Positions 1-8,986 of a stretch of DNA of 64,000 nt are shown in pieces. The DNA comes from Oleiagrimonas sp963817755. Lineage in GTDB: Bacteria > Pseudomonadota > Gammaproteobacteria > Xanthomonadales > Rhodanobacteraceae. The notes below the pieces were generated by a model that was not told the origin of the DNA, searched no databases, and worked only from the letters and a program-made list of their open reading frames with translations. How positions within the stretch are numbered: the stretch's first letter is position 1; every line of letters starts with the position of its first letter. The translations under genes were made by a program, and so were the position numbers. The stretch covers positions 496,001-560,000 of the forward strand of contig CAWFPB010000002.1 of assembly GCA_963817755.1 (NCBI GenBank). Reading direction: 5' to 3'.

Positions 1-1680
1 GACTTCCTCTATTTCCTGAACAACGACACCGAGGTGACCGAAGGCTGGCTCGATGCAATGCTGGAAGTCTTCGCGCAGTTCCCCGATTGCGGTCTGGTCG
101 GTTCCAAGCTTGTCTACCCGGACGGGCGCCTGCAGGAGGCGGGCGGCATCATCTGGAGCGATGGCTCGGGCTGGAATTACGGACGCATGCAGGAACCCGG
201 TGCGCCTGAATACAACTATGTGCGTGAAGTGGACTACTGTTCGGGAGCATCCATCCTGATCGTCAAACAGGATTTTGAAGACCTGGGCCGCTTCGATCAG
301 CTGTACACCCCGGCCTACTATGAAGACACCGACTTGGCCTTCAAGGTCCGGGGCATGGGAAAGAAGGTGTATTACACACCGTTCTCGGTGGTGGTCCACC
401 ACGAAGGCATTTCCCATGGCACGGATGAAAGCAAGGGAATCAAGGCGCATCAGGCGATCAATCGCGAGCGTTTCCTGGAGCGTTGGCGAGAGGCACTGAA
501 GCTGCAGTTCCCGCCCGATGGCGCACATGTCCCGATGGCCCGCGACCGGACATCCTCGCGCCCGGCCATCCTCGTGGTGGACCATTACATTCCGCAACCG
601 GACAAGGATGCCGGTTCGCGCGTCATGCTCGAATTCATGCGCTCCATGCTGTCCATGGGGCTGCGCGTGGTCTTCTGGCCCGACAATCTCCACCATGACC
701 GGCCCTATGCGAAGACCTTGCAGAGAATGGGCATCGAGGTCATGTACGGCGAGCAATGGCGAGGCAATTTCGACAAATACATGGCCGATTGTGGTGCCGG
801 GTTCAAGTACGTGATGCTCAGCCGCCCGCACATCGCACGGCGCTACATCAGGACCCTGAAGGATCATACCGATGCGCGGCTGGTCTACTTCGGCCATGAC
901 CTGCATTTCAAGCGCATGGAACTGCGCGGCGAAGTCGAGGATATTCCCGGCCTGCAAGCGGAGGCGCGTGAAATGGAACGCCTCGAGCGCAGCGTATGGA
1001 AGAACTGCGACGTGGTGCTGTATCCCTCGGAGGAGGAGGCCGGCGTGGTGCACGAGCTGGAACCGGCGATCAATGCCCGCTCGGTTCCCCTGGTGTCTTA
1101 TGAGTCCGTGCTGGAGGCATCCCGGGCGAATCTTGCCGAACGCAGCGGCATTCTTTTCGTGGCCGGTTTCGCCCACCCGCCGAATGTCGATGCCGCCAGA
1201 TGGCTGGTCAACGAGATTCTTCCGTTGATCGTCCGCGAGCATCCCGGCATCAGGGTGGACCTCGTGGGTTCCAATCCGACACGGGAAGTGAAAGCGTTGG
1301 ATGGCGATGCCGTCACCGTGCACGGTTATGTGGACAACGCCAGGCTGCAGGAGATGTATGCCCATGCAAGAGTCGTGATCGCACCCCTGCGTTTCGGCGC
1401 CGGCGTGAAATTGAAGGTGCTCGAAGCCATGCGCCATGGGGTGCCACTGGTGACTACGTCGGTCGGTGCACAAGGATTGCCCGGCCTGGGCGAGGCGGTA
1501 CCCGTGCATGATCAGCCTGAACAACTGGCGGCCAGCGTATTGCGGCTGCTGCAGGATGATGAAGAGTGGATGCAGGTTTCCGAACGGGGATGCGCATACA
1601 TTTCCCGTCACTTCTCGCGGGATGCGCTCAACAAGGCCATTGCCGCGGCTCTGAACCACGAGCCGGGTGCTCCCGGATAA
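1..1680 (+). CDS. Two-domain glycosyltransferase (GT2 plus GT4-like), 5' end missing
   Basis: The reading frame is open from the first base, so the gene starts outside the window. The visible N-terminal part has family 2 glycosyltransferase features: an LNNDTEV stretch (metal/nucleotide-sugar site), CSGAS, and a YYEDTDLAFK acceptor/base motif near residue 105. After about residue 180 a second domain begins (AILVVDHYIPQPDKDAGSR). It ends in a family 4 GT-B donor domain with FVAGFAHPPNVDA and a FGAGVKLKVLEAM stretch typical of the donor-binding helix. Proteins of this design build O-antigen or capsule chains at the cytoplasmic face of the inner membrane. The neighbours (sulfotransferase-like, WcbI-like and GSCFA genes) fit that role. 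The sugar and linkage cannot be read from sequence. Codon use matches the rest of the window. Confidence 0.9.
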   Translation, partial: DFLYFLNNDTEVTEGWLDAMLEVFAQFPDCGLVGSKLVYPDGRLQEAGGIIWSDGSGWNYGRMQEPGAPEYNYVREVDYCSGASILIVKQDFEDLGRFDQLYTPAYYEDTDLAFKVRGMGKKVYYTPFSVVVHHEGISHGTDESKGIKAHQAINRERFLERWREALKLQFPPDGAHVPMARDRTSSRPAILVVDHYIPQPDKDAGSRVMLEFMRSMLSMGLRVVFWPDNLHHDRPYAKTLQRMGIEVMYGEQWRGNFDKYMADCGAGFKYVMLSRPHIARRYIRTLKDHTDARLVYFGHDLHFKRMELRGEVEDIPGLQAEAREMERLERSVWKNCDVVLYPSEEEAGVVHELEPAINARSVPLVSYESVLEASRANLAERSGILFVAGFAHPPNVDAARWLVNEILPLIVREHPGIRVDLVGSNPTREVKALDGDAVTVHGYVDNARLQEMYAHARVVIAPLRFGAGVKLKVLEAMRHGVPLVTTSVGAQGLPGLGEAVPVHDQPEQLAASVLRLLQDDEEWMQVSERGCAYISRHFSRDALNKAIAAALNHEPGAPG

Positions 1681-1851
1681 TTGGCGAGGTCATCCGCAGG
1701 TACTCGGATCATCAGGGATGAGCGGTTCAATGCCTGATGTTCCCATGGCAAGGAAAAACCCGGCCCAGAAGCGGATTTCATGGCATGGTCCGGGTGGCGA
1801 ACCAGTTGAAGCTGGGTACCAGGTAATCAGTCAAAGCAAGCTGTCCAGGAT

Positions 1852-2787
1852 ATGTCAAATCAAGTGAATGCCCCCCGACCCGTCTTCATCATCGGTGCGC
1901 CACGCTCGGCCACGTCAGCGATGGTGTGGGCCCTCGGCCAGCATCCCAACATCCAGCCGATGCCCGAAACTGCATGGATCGCCAGCATGGGGATCGGGGG
2001 TTATCTTTCGTATCTGAAGGGTTCCGAGCGCGAAAAGTTTTCGCACCTGTCGAATGTCGACTACCCGATGGAACCCTTCATCGAACGGCTCGGTGAGTTT
2101 GTCGACCATGTCGTCAATGACGTCTTCGATGTCCGTTGCCGGCGCTTCTACGGCAATTTTCGCGAGACGGGAGTGCTGCGCGGAAGCCCCAACAGTCCGA
2201 ACCCGCAACTGCAGATCATGCGATCGGTGGATGATCCCAAGAGCCGCTGGATTGATGGAACGCCGCTGAATACGCAATACATCTGGATCCTGTCGCAGAT
2301 GTTTCCCGAAGCCCGCTTCATCCATAATCTGCGAAAACCGGACGAAGTCATCACATCGCTTGAAGGCTTTGCGAAGGTCGGCGCCAGATCGCAACCGCTC
2401 AAGGATGGCGTTGCGACCTGGTTCCAGCACACCGAGAATGCCTGGTACGCGGAAAAGGCGTTCGGGGCCGAAAGGGTATTCAGGCTGGACTTCCATCGCG
2501 TGGCCGAGGAGCCGGAGCGTCTTGTCCGGGATGTCCTTGCATTTCTTGGCGAGGATTTTTCAGCGGATTGCCTTCTCCCGTTGCAGCGACGCCTGAACTC
2601 TTCCGAGGTGGATGACCAGCGCGAAACCAACCGGTCCAAGCTGATGAAGATCAAGGGCTATAAAGATGCCGATGCCCTGTACCGGCACATCACGTCATCA
2701 GGTGTTCCGGAACAGCCGGATGAGGCGGCCGAAAACGTGCTCAAGCAGCGATTCCTGGATTATTGCCGTGGTCGCAGCCTCGTCTAG
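1852..2787 (+). CDS. Sulfotransferase family protein
   Basis: This 311-residue protein begins with a PVFIIGAPRSATSAM motif, the 5'-phosphosulfate-binding loop of PAPS-dependent sulfotransferases. A second typical stretch, FIHNLRKPDEVITS (residues about 153-166), matches the 3'-phosphate-binding region, where Arg and Ser contact PAPS. Family members transfer sulfate from PAPS to a sugar hydroxyl or other acceptor in the cytoplasm. The start at 1852 follows an AGGA Shine-Dalgarno-like sequence by a few bases. It lies 171 bp after a polysaccharide glycosyltransferase on the same strand, so a surface glycan is the most likely acceptor. That last point is inference; some bacterial members of this family have no proven sulfotransferase activity. 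Confidence 0.85.
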   Translation: MSNQVNAPRPVFIIGAPRSATSAMVWALGQHPNIQPMPETAWIASMGIGGYLSYLKGSEREKFSHLSNVDYPMEPFIERLGEFVDHVVNDVFDVRCRRFYGNFRETGVLRGSPNSPNPQLQIMRSVDDPKSRWIDGTPLNTQYIWILSQMFPEARFIHNLRKPDEVITSLEGFAKVGARSQPLKDGVATWFQHTENAWYAEKAFGAERVFRLDFHRVAEEPERLVRDVLAFLGEDFSADCLLPLQRRLNSSEVDDQRETNRSKLMKIKGYKDADALYRHITSSGVPEQPDEAAENVLKQRFLDYCRGRSLV

Positions 2788-2882
2788 AGGGCGGGGTGAT
2801 TGGGCGAAGGCTATCGAGGCAGCCGTTTCACTGGCTCGAGACCGATGGCTTCCCGAAATCGATGTCCAAGGAGTGCATACCA

Positions 2883-3275
2883 TTGAACAAACGAAACTGG
2901 CTCATCATCTGCGCACTCATGATGAGCGCCGTGCTGGCAGGTTGTAATGTTCCCGCATCCGGGCCCGATCCCTACTCCGCAGTCGTGATCACGAAATTCG
3001 GTCCGACAGAGGTTCATGCGGGCGTGCCTTTCAACAAGCAGCCAGATGGGAACTCGGCCGTCTGGATGGATGCCAACCGATCGCTGGCGGGAAACCATGT
3101 TGCGATCTATTTTGATGGAACGCCCTTGCAGACGGTCATCAAGGGTAGCGAGATCACGGCCCTGGTGCCGCCTCGTTTGTATGCCAGGACGGGTACGCAC
3201 ATGTTGTGGGTGGCTGGTAAAGGAATGGATGGCAACAAGATCAAGAGCAACAAGGTCAGGATGGTCGTCAAGTGA
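2883..3275 (+). CDS. Small lipoprotein with IPT/TIG-like fold
   Basis: The protein is about 130 residues with a clear lipoprotein signal peptide: KR near the start, a hydrophobic run, then the lipobox LAGC with Cys around residue 21. I prefer a TTG start at 2883 because AAGGAG (2868-2873) lies 9 bases upstream and the product then begins directly with the signal peptide. An ATG at 2862 would add seven residues. The mature part (FGPTEVHAGVPFN, AIYFDGTPLQTV, ITALVPP, GTHMLWVAGKG) has the short strand pattern of an IPT/TIG immunoglobulin-like domain, which is a structural guess. Asp is not at position +2 after Cys (it is Asn), so outer-membrane sorting is expected. No function is assigned; it sits inside a polysaccharide gene run. 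Confidence 0.7.
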   Translation: MNKRNWLIICALMMSAVLAGCNVPASGPDPYSAVVITKFGPTEVHAGVPFNKQPDGNSAVWMDANRSLAGNHVAIYFDGTPLQTVIKGSEITALVPPRLYARTGTHMLWVAGKGMDGNKIKSNKVRMVVK

Positions 3276-3385
3276 ATCAAGTCGGTCGACACACGTCGCT
3301 GATTCCCGCGCGAATGCTTCATCACCTGGTGCCGGGCCGAAGGCATTGAGGCCACCAACTCTTCCACAGCGAGCATGACGGCCCC

Positions 3386-4330
3386 ATGGCCTCGCGAAAA
3401 CCATCAACAGAAGTATCCATGCCCATGGCATCCATATTCAGCGTACGAGCCGAGGACACAGGAGCAGCGGGTGCGAAGGCAGAAGACTGGCTCCTGATCT
3501 CCAACTGCCAGGCCATGGGGCTGGCCAATTGCCTGAACCTGGTGACCGACGAGGTGCGGGTCGAGCATTATCACCCGGCGGGTTTCCAGAAGAGTTCCCG
3601 GGACATCCTGCGCCGTTGGGATACGTTTGCGCGGGTGCTGGTCGCGCCGCAATTGCTGCACATGCTCCCGGAAAAGCTGCAGAAGTCCGAAAGGATCTGG
3701 CTGGTTCCTACGTTTTCATTCAGCGCCTATCATCCCGACATCTGTTACCTGAGAAGTGGTGGCAAGGCATTGAAAGGGCCGCTGGATGATTACCACTCGA
3801 CCATTGCATACGCCGGCTACAAGCTGGGCATGTCGGTCGAGGAGGTCAGCCGGCACTACCATGAAGCGACCTATGCCAGGCTCGGCTATTTCGATCGCTG
3901 GGACGGCGCCAAGAATCAGTTGCTGGAAAAGTTCGAGCAAGCAGGCTTCGATTTGAGGGCCGCGTTCGCGAACTGGACCCGCATGGGCGCCTTCATGTAC
4001 TCGGTCAATCATGTGAAGGTTCGCTGCCTGATGGATGTTGCCAAGGCGATCCTGGAACGGGCGGGAAAGCATCTCGACTACCTGGAAGAACTACCGCACG
4101 ACAACCTCATGTTCGGCCCGGTCTTTCCCATCTATCCCGAGATCGGCAGGCGCCTGGGTGTACGCGGAAACTACCTGTTCAAATTGGGGGCCACCTACGG
4201 TTTCATCCGTCTCGGGCAGTTCCTTGATGAAAGTTATTCGGTGTATGACCACGCACGGGATTCGGCCCCCATACCTGAACATTCATCGATGATTGAACGT
4301 GCGATGCGCATTCTGGGTTCGTCCTCATGA
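3386..4330 (+). CDS. WcbI-like polysaccharide biosynthesis protein
   Basis: The protein has about 314 residues; ATG codons at 3419 and 3425 are equally possible starts, because the recognisable domain begins only at DWLLISNCQAMG (residue about 34). The SNCQ motif and overall length resemble the WcbI family, which is found in capsule clusters and has been proposed to be an acetyltransferase or to act in a transfer reaction on capsular sugars. No signal peptide or membrane segment is seen. The stop codon overlaps the start of the next gene (ATGA at 4327-4330), so the two are almost certainly translated together. Function is inferred from family resemblance only. Confidence 0.75.
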   Translation: MASRKPSTEVSMPMASIFSVRAEDTGAAGAKAEDWLLISNCQAMGLANCLNLVTDEVRVEHYHPAGFQKSSRDILRRWDTFARVLVAPQLLHMLPEKLQKSERIWLVPTFSFSAYHPDICYLRSGGKALKGPLDDYHSTIAYAGYKLGMSVEEVSRHYHEATYARLGYFDRWDGAKNQLLEKFEQAGFDLRAAFANWTRMGAFMYSVNHVKVRCLMDVAKAILERAGKHLDYLEELPHDNLMFGPVFPIYPEIGRRLGVRGNYLFKLGATYGFIRLGQFLDESYSVYDHARDSAPIPEHSSMIERAMRILGSSS

Positions 4331-5382
4331 ACAATCCGTACAAGAATCTCCAGAACTACCGATTCTGGCGACGTTCTGTCGCCGGGGTGGAGCGGTTCCG
4401 CTTCGATCCCGTGATCGGCACCCGCTTCGTCATCGAGCCGTCGCAGCGGGTCGCCACTGCGGGAAGTTGTTTTGCACAGCACATCTCCAATCAGCTGTCT
4501 CGGGTAGGCTTCAACTACTTCGTCACCGAGCGTGGCGACGATCTGGACGAAGGTCGTCGCAAGGAGCTGAACTACGGCGTTTTTTCCGCCAGGTTCGGAA
4601 ATATCTATACCTCGCGCCAGCTCGTCCAGCTGTTCCGGGAGTGCCAGGGGTTGCGCACTCCGGCCGAAGGGGTATGGATGCGCGAGGATGGGCGCTACGT
4701 CGATGCCCTTCGCCCGAAGATCACGCCGGAAGGGTTTGCCTCGCCCGATGAAGTTGCTGCATCGCGGGCACAGCACCTGGCCAGGGTCCGGGAGATGTTT
4801 GAAAACTGCGACATCTTCGTTTTCACCCTCGGCCTGACCGAGACATGGCGAAACAAGGCGGATGGCACCGTCTACCCGCTGGCTCCGGGTGTTTCCGGCG
4901 GAAGCTTCGATCCATCAAGCCATGAATTCGTCAACCTCGACATCCACGATGTGATGGAGGACATGGAGCATTTCCTGGATGGGCTGAAGGCCGTCAATCC
5001 CGGCGTCAAGGTCGTGCTCACCGTTTCCCCCGTGCCGTTGATCGCCACCTATGAAGACCGCAATGTCCTGGTTTCGACCACCTACAGCAAGTCCGTTCTT
5101 CGTGTGGCCGCGGACATGCTCTACCGGAAATATGCGGAGTGGGTCGAATACTTCCCCTCCTATGAAATCATCACCGGGAACTACAACAATTCGGCCTATT
5201 ACGAGGCCGATTATCGCGGCGTCAACGCACTTGGCGTCGATCACGCCATGCGCTGCTTCCTGAAGCACTTCACCGGCCGGGCAGGTGCTGTCCGGGGGGG
5301 TGGGCCGGAGCCGGTCGCCGTGGGGCCGGTTGAAACGGACGTCGTATGCGACGAGGAAGCGATCGACAAGGTGAGCGTCTGA
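4327..5382 (+). CDS. GSCFA domain protein (SGNH-hydrolase-like)
   Basis: The name-giving motif is present near residue 47 (ATAGSCFAQHI), and a second block, FVFTLGLTETWRNK, is typical of the GSCFA family. The family is related to SGNH/GDSL hydrolases, with Ser of GSCFA as the likely nucleophile; further blocks are TVSPVPL and NALGVDHAM, where the conserved Asp/His would lie. The 351-residue protein has no signal peptide. Its translation is coupled to the upstream WcbI-like gene by a 4-bp overlap, which suggests a shared substrate, perhaps an acylated or esterified glycan. The last 40 residues (glycine/proline-rich, then acidic) are not conserved-looking and may be a flexible tail. Confidence 0.85.
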   Translation: MNNPYKNLQNYRFWRRSVAGVERFRFDPVIGTRFVIEPSQRVATAGSCFAQHISNQLSRVGFNYFVTERGDDLDEGRRKELNYGVFSARFGNIYTSRQLVQLFRECQGLRTPAEGVWMREDGRYVDALRPKITPEGFASPDEVAASRAQHLARVREMFENCDIFVFTLGLTETWRNKADGTVYPLAPGVSGGSFDPSSHEFVNLDIHDVMEDMEHFLDGLKAVNPGVKVVLTVSPVPLIATYEDRNVLVSTTYSKSVLRVAADMLYRKYAEWVEYFPSYEIITGNYNNSAYYEADYRGVNALGVDHAMRCFLKHFTGRAGAVRGGGPEPVAVGPVETDVVCDEEAIDKVSV

Positions 5383-5390
5383 CTCGACGG

Positions 5391-5417
5391 TTGCCGGCAG
5401 CCGATGCATGCCGGCAA
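5391..5417. terminator. Hairpin between convergent genes
   Basis: A 9-bp perfect inverted repeat (TTGCCGGCA / TGCCGGCAA) with a 9-base loop lies between the stop of the GSCFA gene and the 3' end of wzt on the other strand. There is no clear T-run, so termination efficiency is uncertain; position between convergent genes supports the role. Confidence 0.5.
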
Positions 5418-5496
5418 TCGTGCAACCATCCGGTGATTGCGGCGACGGCTGGAAGGTGATGTTCGGCCGGGTGCCTGGGGTGGAAGCCGGCGTCCT

Positions 5497-6257
5497 TCAG
5501 GTCGTGGAAGTGTTCGCGCCGACGACTTGCGGCTGTTGGGCGGACCAGTCTTCCATGGTCGAGAAGGATTTCACCAAGCCCCCATCCAGCTCCAGCACCT
5601 TGTTGCATGCCCTTTGAGCAGGGCATGGTTGTGGCTGGCAAGCACGACGATGCCGGCTTTCTTGGCGATCGCCTCCATGCGCAAGCTCGCCTTTTCCTGG
5701 AAATTCGGATCCCCGGCACCGATCCATTCATCCATGAGAAGAATTTCCGGGTCCAGGCTGGTCGCAATGGAGAAAGCCAGGCGAGCGCCCATGCCCTGGC
5801 TGTAGCTCTTCAAGGGCATGTCGATGAAGTCGCCCAGTTCACTGAACTCGATGATCTCCTCCATGCGCCGTGAGATCTCATCGCGGCTCCATCCGTTGAT
5901 GAGTCCGCGCAGCTCGATATTACGGCGACCGGTTGCCTCGCGGCGGAAGCCAAGGTTGATGTTGAACAGCGCATCGACCTGGCCGTTGATTTCAACGTGG
6001 CCATCCGTCGGTTCGTAGATGCCGTAAAGCACCTTGAGCAATGTGCTTTTCCCGGAGCCATTGACGCCCACCAGCGCCAGCCGGTCGCCGGCGGTGAGTT
6101 CGAAGTTGACGCCTTCCAGCGCCCGTACGAGCCGCTTGCCGAGCTTCTCGTCGATATGGCCGCCGGTCGCAGCCATGCGCCGGTCGCGCGATGCCAGCGT
6201 CAGCTTTTCGCGCACGATGTAGGTCAGGCCCAGGTTTTTCGCAACGATTGAAACCAT
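5497..6257 (-). pseudogene. wzt: ABC transporter ATPase Wzt-like (one frameshift near the 3' end)
   Basis: This is the ATP-binding subunit of a polysaccharide exporter. It has Walker A (GVNGSGKST), the ABC signature YSQGMGARLAFS, and Walker B followed by the catalytic acid (EILLMDEWIGAGD). It lacks the long C-terminal carbohydrate-binding domain of Wzt proteins that read chain ends, so it resembles short KpsT/TagH-type ATPases. Its start codon overlaps the permease stop (TGATG at 6259-6255). Around 5610-5625 the frame changes by one base: the protein reads ALLKGHATRCW in one frame, while the expected continuation NKVLELDGGLV lies in another. A single missing base explains this. Because 215 upstream residues and about 35 downstream residues are both well conserved, a sequencing error is likelier than decay. 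Confidence 0.85.
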
Positions 6258-7054
6258 CAGAGGACGAACACGATTTGTCGGCGGTACTTGCCCAGCAACA
6301 GGAGGGCAATGGCCCAAAGGATGAGGCCGGTAATGATGCAGATCATGAATGCCCGCACCGGTACGGTTCCCGTAAGAATGGGGACTCGAACGATCTCGAG
6401 GAAGTACGTGAAAGGGTCCCAGACATAGAAGAGATGGCGAATGCCTCGGGTGCTGTCCGGCTTCCACAGAACGGGTGTCATGAACAGGCCGACACGCATG
6501 AGGTTCGAGACGATGAATTGGCTGTCCGGGAAGAATGCGCCCAGGAAAGCGCAGGAGGTGATGGCCGCCGGCGTCACTGCCAGCAGGAGCGCGATGCCAA
6601 CGCCGGACCATGCCCAGGCAATGGTCGGTGTGACGCCGTTCAACCACAGAAGGGCAAGACAACCGACGAGTGCGTAGGCCGAGCGGATGACCGATTGCGT
6701 CCCGAGCCGCATGACATAGGTGGTCAACGGCAACTTGGTGCCCTTGATGAAGCTCTCTTCACGCACGAATAGGGTCACGCTAAGCGTGATGGCTTCCATC
6801 ATGTAGAACCATGTCAGAAGCCCGATCGACACATAGGCAGCGTAGTTGCTTGCCCGGGCTCCACCGCCCTGGAAGAGGAAGATGATCGTGCCGGCGAAGA
6901 TGAGGTAGTTGATGAGCAGCCAGATCGGCCCCAGCCGCGTGCGCTTGTGCTGGTCCCCGATGTCTTCCCGGGCGAGCGCCATCCAGACGCGCCACATCCG
7001 GGGAATGGCCCGCAGCTCGGTGAGCGCTTCAGACAAGACCCTGCGCATTGTCAC
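6257..7054 (-). CDS. wzm: ABC-2 type polysaccharide export permease
   Basis: The 265-residue protein has about six hydrophobic segments and a charged cytoplasmic N-terminus (RMWRVWMALAREDIGDQHKRT), as in Wzm/KpsM/TagG permeases. RTRLGPIWLLIN is the typical entry to the first membrane segment. The permease forms the inner-membrane channel that moves undecaprenyl-linked polysaccharide to the periplasm, with the overlapping downstream ATPase as energy source. The pair indicates an ABC-dependent rather than a Wzy-dependent O-antigen or capsule. The gene appears intact. Confidence 0.92.
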   Translation of the reverse strand: MTMRRVLSEALTELRAIPRMWRVWMALAREDIGDQHKRTRLGPIWLLINYLIFAGTIIFLFQGGGARASNYAAYVSIGLLTWFYMMEAITLSVTLFVREESFIKGTKLPLTTYVMRLGTQSVIRSAYALVGCLALLWLNGVTPTIAWAWSGVGIALLLAVTPAAITSCAFLGAFFPDSQFIVSNLMRVGLFMTPVLWKPDSTRGIRHLFYVWDPFTYFLEIVRVPILTGTVPVRAFMICIITGLILWAIALLLLGKYRRQIVFVL

Positions 7055-7415
7055 GTCCTTTACAGAAGGTGGACGCAGTCACGTACGCTACGGGAAAGCT
7101 CCAAGCTACTCCCGGCCAATCCTCTTTCTTGCAAGTCATGGTCGATGCATTCCTGCTTTGAAGCCATCGGGTCGGGAAGCGGCCCGTCCGGATGGAATTC
7201 TGGTCTCACGAAAGTGGTGATGATGGCGATATTGAACATTGCGTGCAAGTGTCCGCGGCAACCGGCAAGCGCCCGGTCTTTGCATGCTGCACAGCAGCAT
7301 GGGTCCGGGCAACAAGGCCTGGATGAACCCCGGAACGCACGCCGGGTTTCGATAGATGGTTACGGTGAATGGGGCGGAACAAGCGCAGGTCGGGCAGGGC
7401 CTGAACACCGTATGA
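7055..7415. other. Non-coding gap with structured repeats and a doubtful small ORF
   Basis: These 361 bp separate the permease start from the 3' end of the membrane protein gene on the same strand. They hold an extended hairpin at 7271-7310 (inner 8-bp stem CATGCTGC/GCAGCATG with a 3-base loop, outer 6-bp stem GCCCGG/CCGGGC), which could terminate or process the minus-strand message. A minus-strand ORF of up to 62 codons (7060-7248, first in-frame Met codons at 7248 and 7239) covers part of the gap. Its start (MFNIAIITTF) looks protein-like but the rest does not, and I cannot decide whether it is real. Confidence 0.35.
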
Positions 7416-8950
7416 CTATTGCGGAGGGTGGTCGGGGTGGAGTCGGTTGGAGCGCTGGAATCTCGCGGAAAACACATTCAATTTGTGCGATTCCAGGAGT
7501 TCAATCAGCTCGGCCCGCTTCCTGGCCGGATATCTGCAGACCACCAGTTGCGGCAGGCAATGCGCCGGAACCACCGCCGGGTTGCGTGCCAGCTGGCCGA
7601 TCTGCCATGCCATCCTCTGCTGGTAAGCCTTGATGTAGGGCCCGGTTTGCCAGGCACTCTTGACGAGCGGGGCCTGCCAGCAAGCGAAGAGGGCAATGGT
7701 GGCGACCAGCGGAACAGACGCAACCTTGCCCGTTCGCTTCTCGTCCCAGTTGCAAGCGGCACTCATCAAAAACAGCGCGACAAGATTGAAGCTGTAGAGA
7801 AGGACGTATCTTGGTTGGTGGAGATAGTTGTTGCCGAAGGTCGAAACACGTCCGTAGACAATGCCTGCGAGCATGGCATAGAAAACCAGCATGACCACGA
7901 TCGCAGCGAAGGCCGGCGCGGTCATGGCGGGCCGTTTCCAAAGTACGCGCCACCAGAACCAGGCATGGAAGGCAAGCAGGATCAGGCCGATCGCTACCTG
8001 CACGGAGCCGGCATGATGGCCGACGAAGGTCCGCAGGGAATGAATCTGGGCCACGGATGAGGCCAGCGGAATGATTGGCCATTTCCACCACCCCCCGTCG
8101 GTGAACGCGGACCAGAGATGTGCCAGACGCGTTCCGAATGGCATCAATGAGCGAACGGGTGGCGTGAAAAGAAGGCCATAGCTGATACGAACGATGATCA
8201 GGCTGGCAATGAGCATGCCCGCCCCTGCCAGGGCTCTTTTCCTCCACGTGCGGTGTTGCCATGCAACGATCGCGAGTGCCAGCAAGCACGCGATATTTGC
8301 GAGGATCGCGGTGTCGTCGGCTGCAAAATCAAATGCGATGGCACTGATGATCAACCATGCCGGGCGTCCGAGTGCGAGCCACTGCCAAAGGCACAGGATG
8401 GTCGCGAACATGAGCACGAAAGAGGTAAAACTCCCCGTCATCAAGGGCCATGTCCAGACCGTGTAGCTGTTCATCGAGAAGAGTGCCAGGCACAGGGCGG
8501 CCAGGATCCATACGCGCACGCCCCTTGCAGTGCGATCGGGTGATTCGTGCCAGAAGACCAGGCGTCGCAGGATCATGATGATTCCTATGGCGCCGATCCA
8601 GCCTGCGACAGCTTCAAATCGGAAATCGAGATCGAAGTGATTCAGTTCGATCAGGAGGATCAATTTGCGAAGCGGTTGCGCGTGATCCATGCCGCCACGC
8701 TGGACAAAGAAGTCCCCCAGGTGCAGCTGCCGTCCAATGCCTTGCGAACGAACGCATCCAGGAAAAACCATGCATCGGACTGTATGACGGGATTGCTGAA
8801 CGCGACGATGAAAGCCAGCGCATTGGCTGCCAGGACCATGAGCACCAGCCAGGCCAGGGTATCGGGCACTTCAATGAGTCCATCCAGGCCGTGTCGGGCC
8901 TTCGCGACAGCTCGCCGCAGGACCCATTCGCGATTGAAGACGAGGGCCAT
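7416..8950 (-). pseudogene. Large polytopic membrane protein (one frameshift)
   Basis: The reading frame starting at 8950 (MALVFNREWVLRR) encodes an N-terminal cytoplasmic stretch and one membrane segment. It then continues in a different frame from about 8730 (QLHLGDFFVQRGGMDH onward) to the stop at 7416. Joined, the protein would be about 510 residues with roughly ten membrane segments, soluble loops between them and a soluble C-terminus ending at about SNRLHPDHPPQ. A one-base indel near 8725-8735 explains the break. The topology resembles membrane glycosyltransferases or polymerases of O-antigen clusters (GT-C-like), but I see no diagnostic motif, so the function is unassigned. The location between the exporter and wecE supports a role in glycan assembly. 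Confidence 0.65.
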
Positions 8951-8986
8951 GGGTTCTTACCGTTGATCACAGGGCGGTGTTGGATG

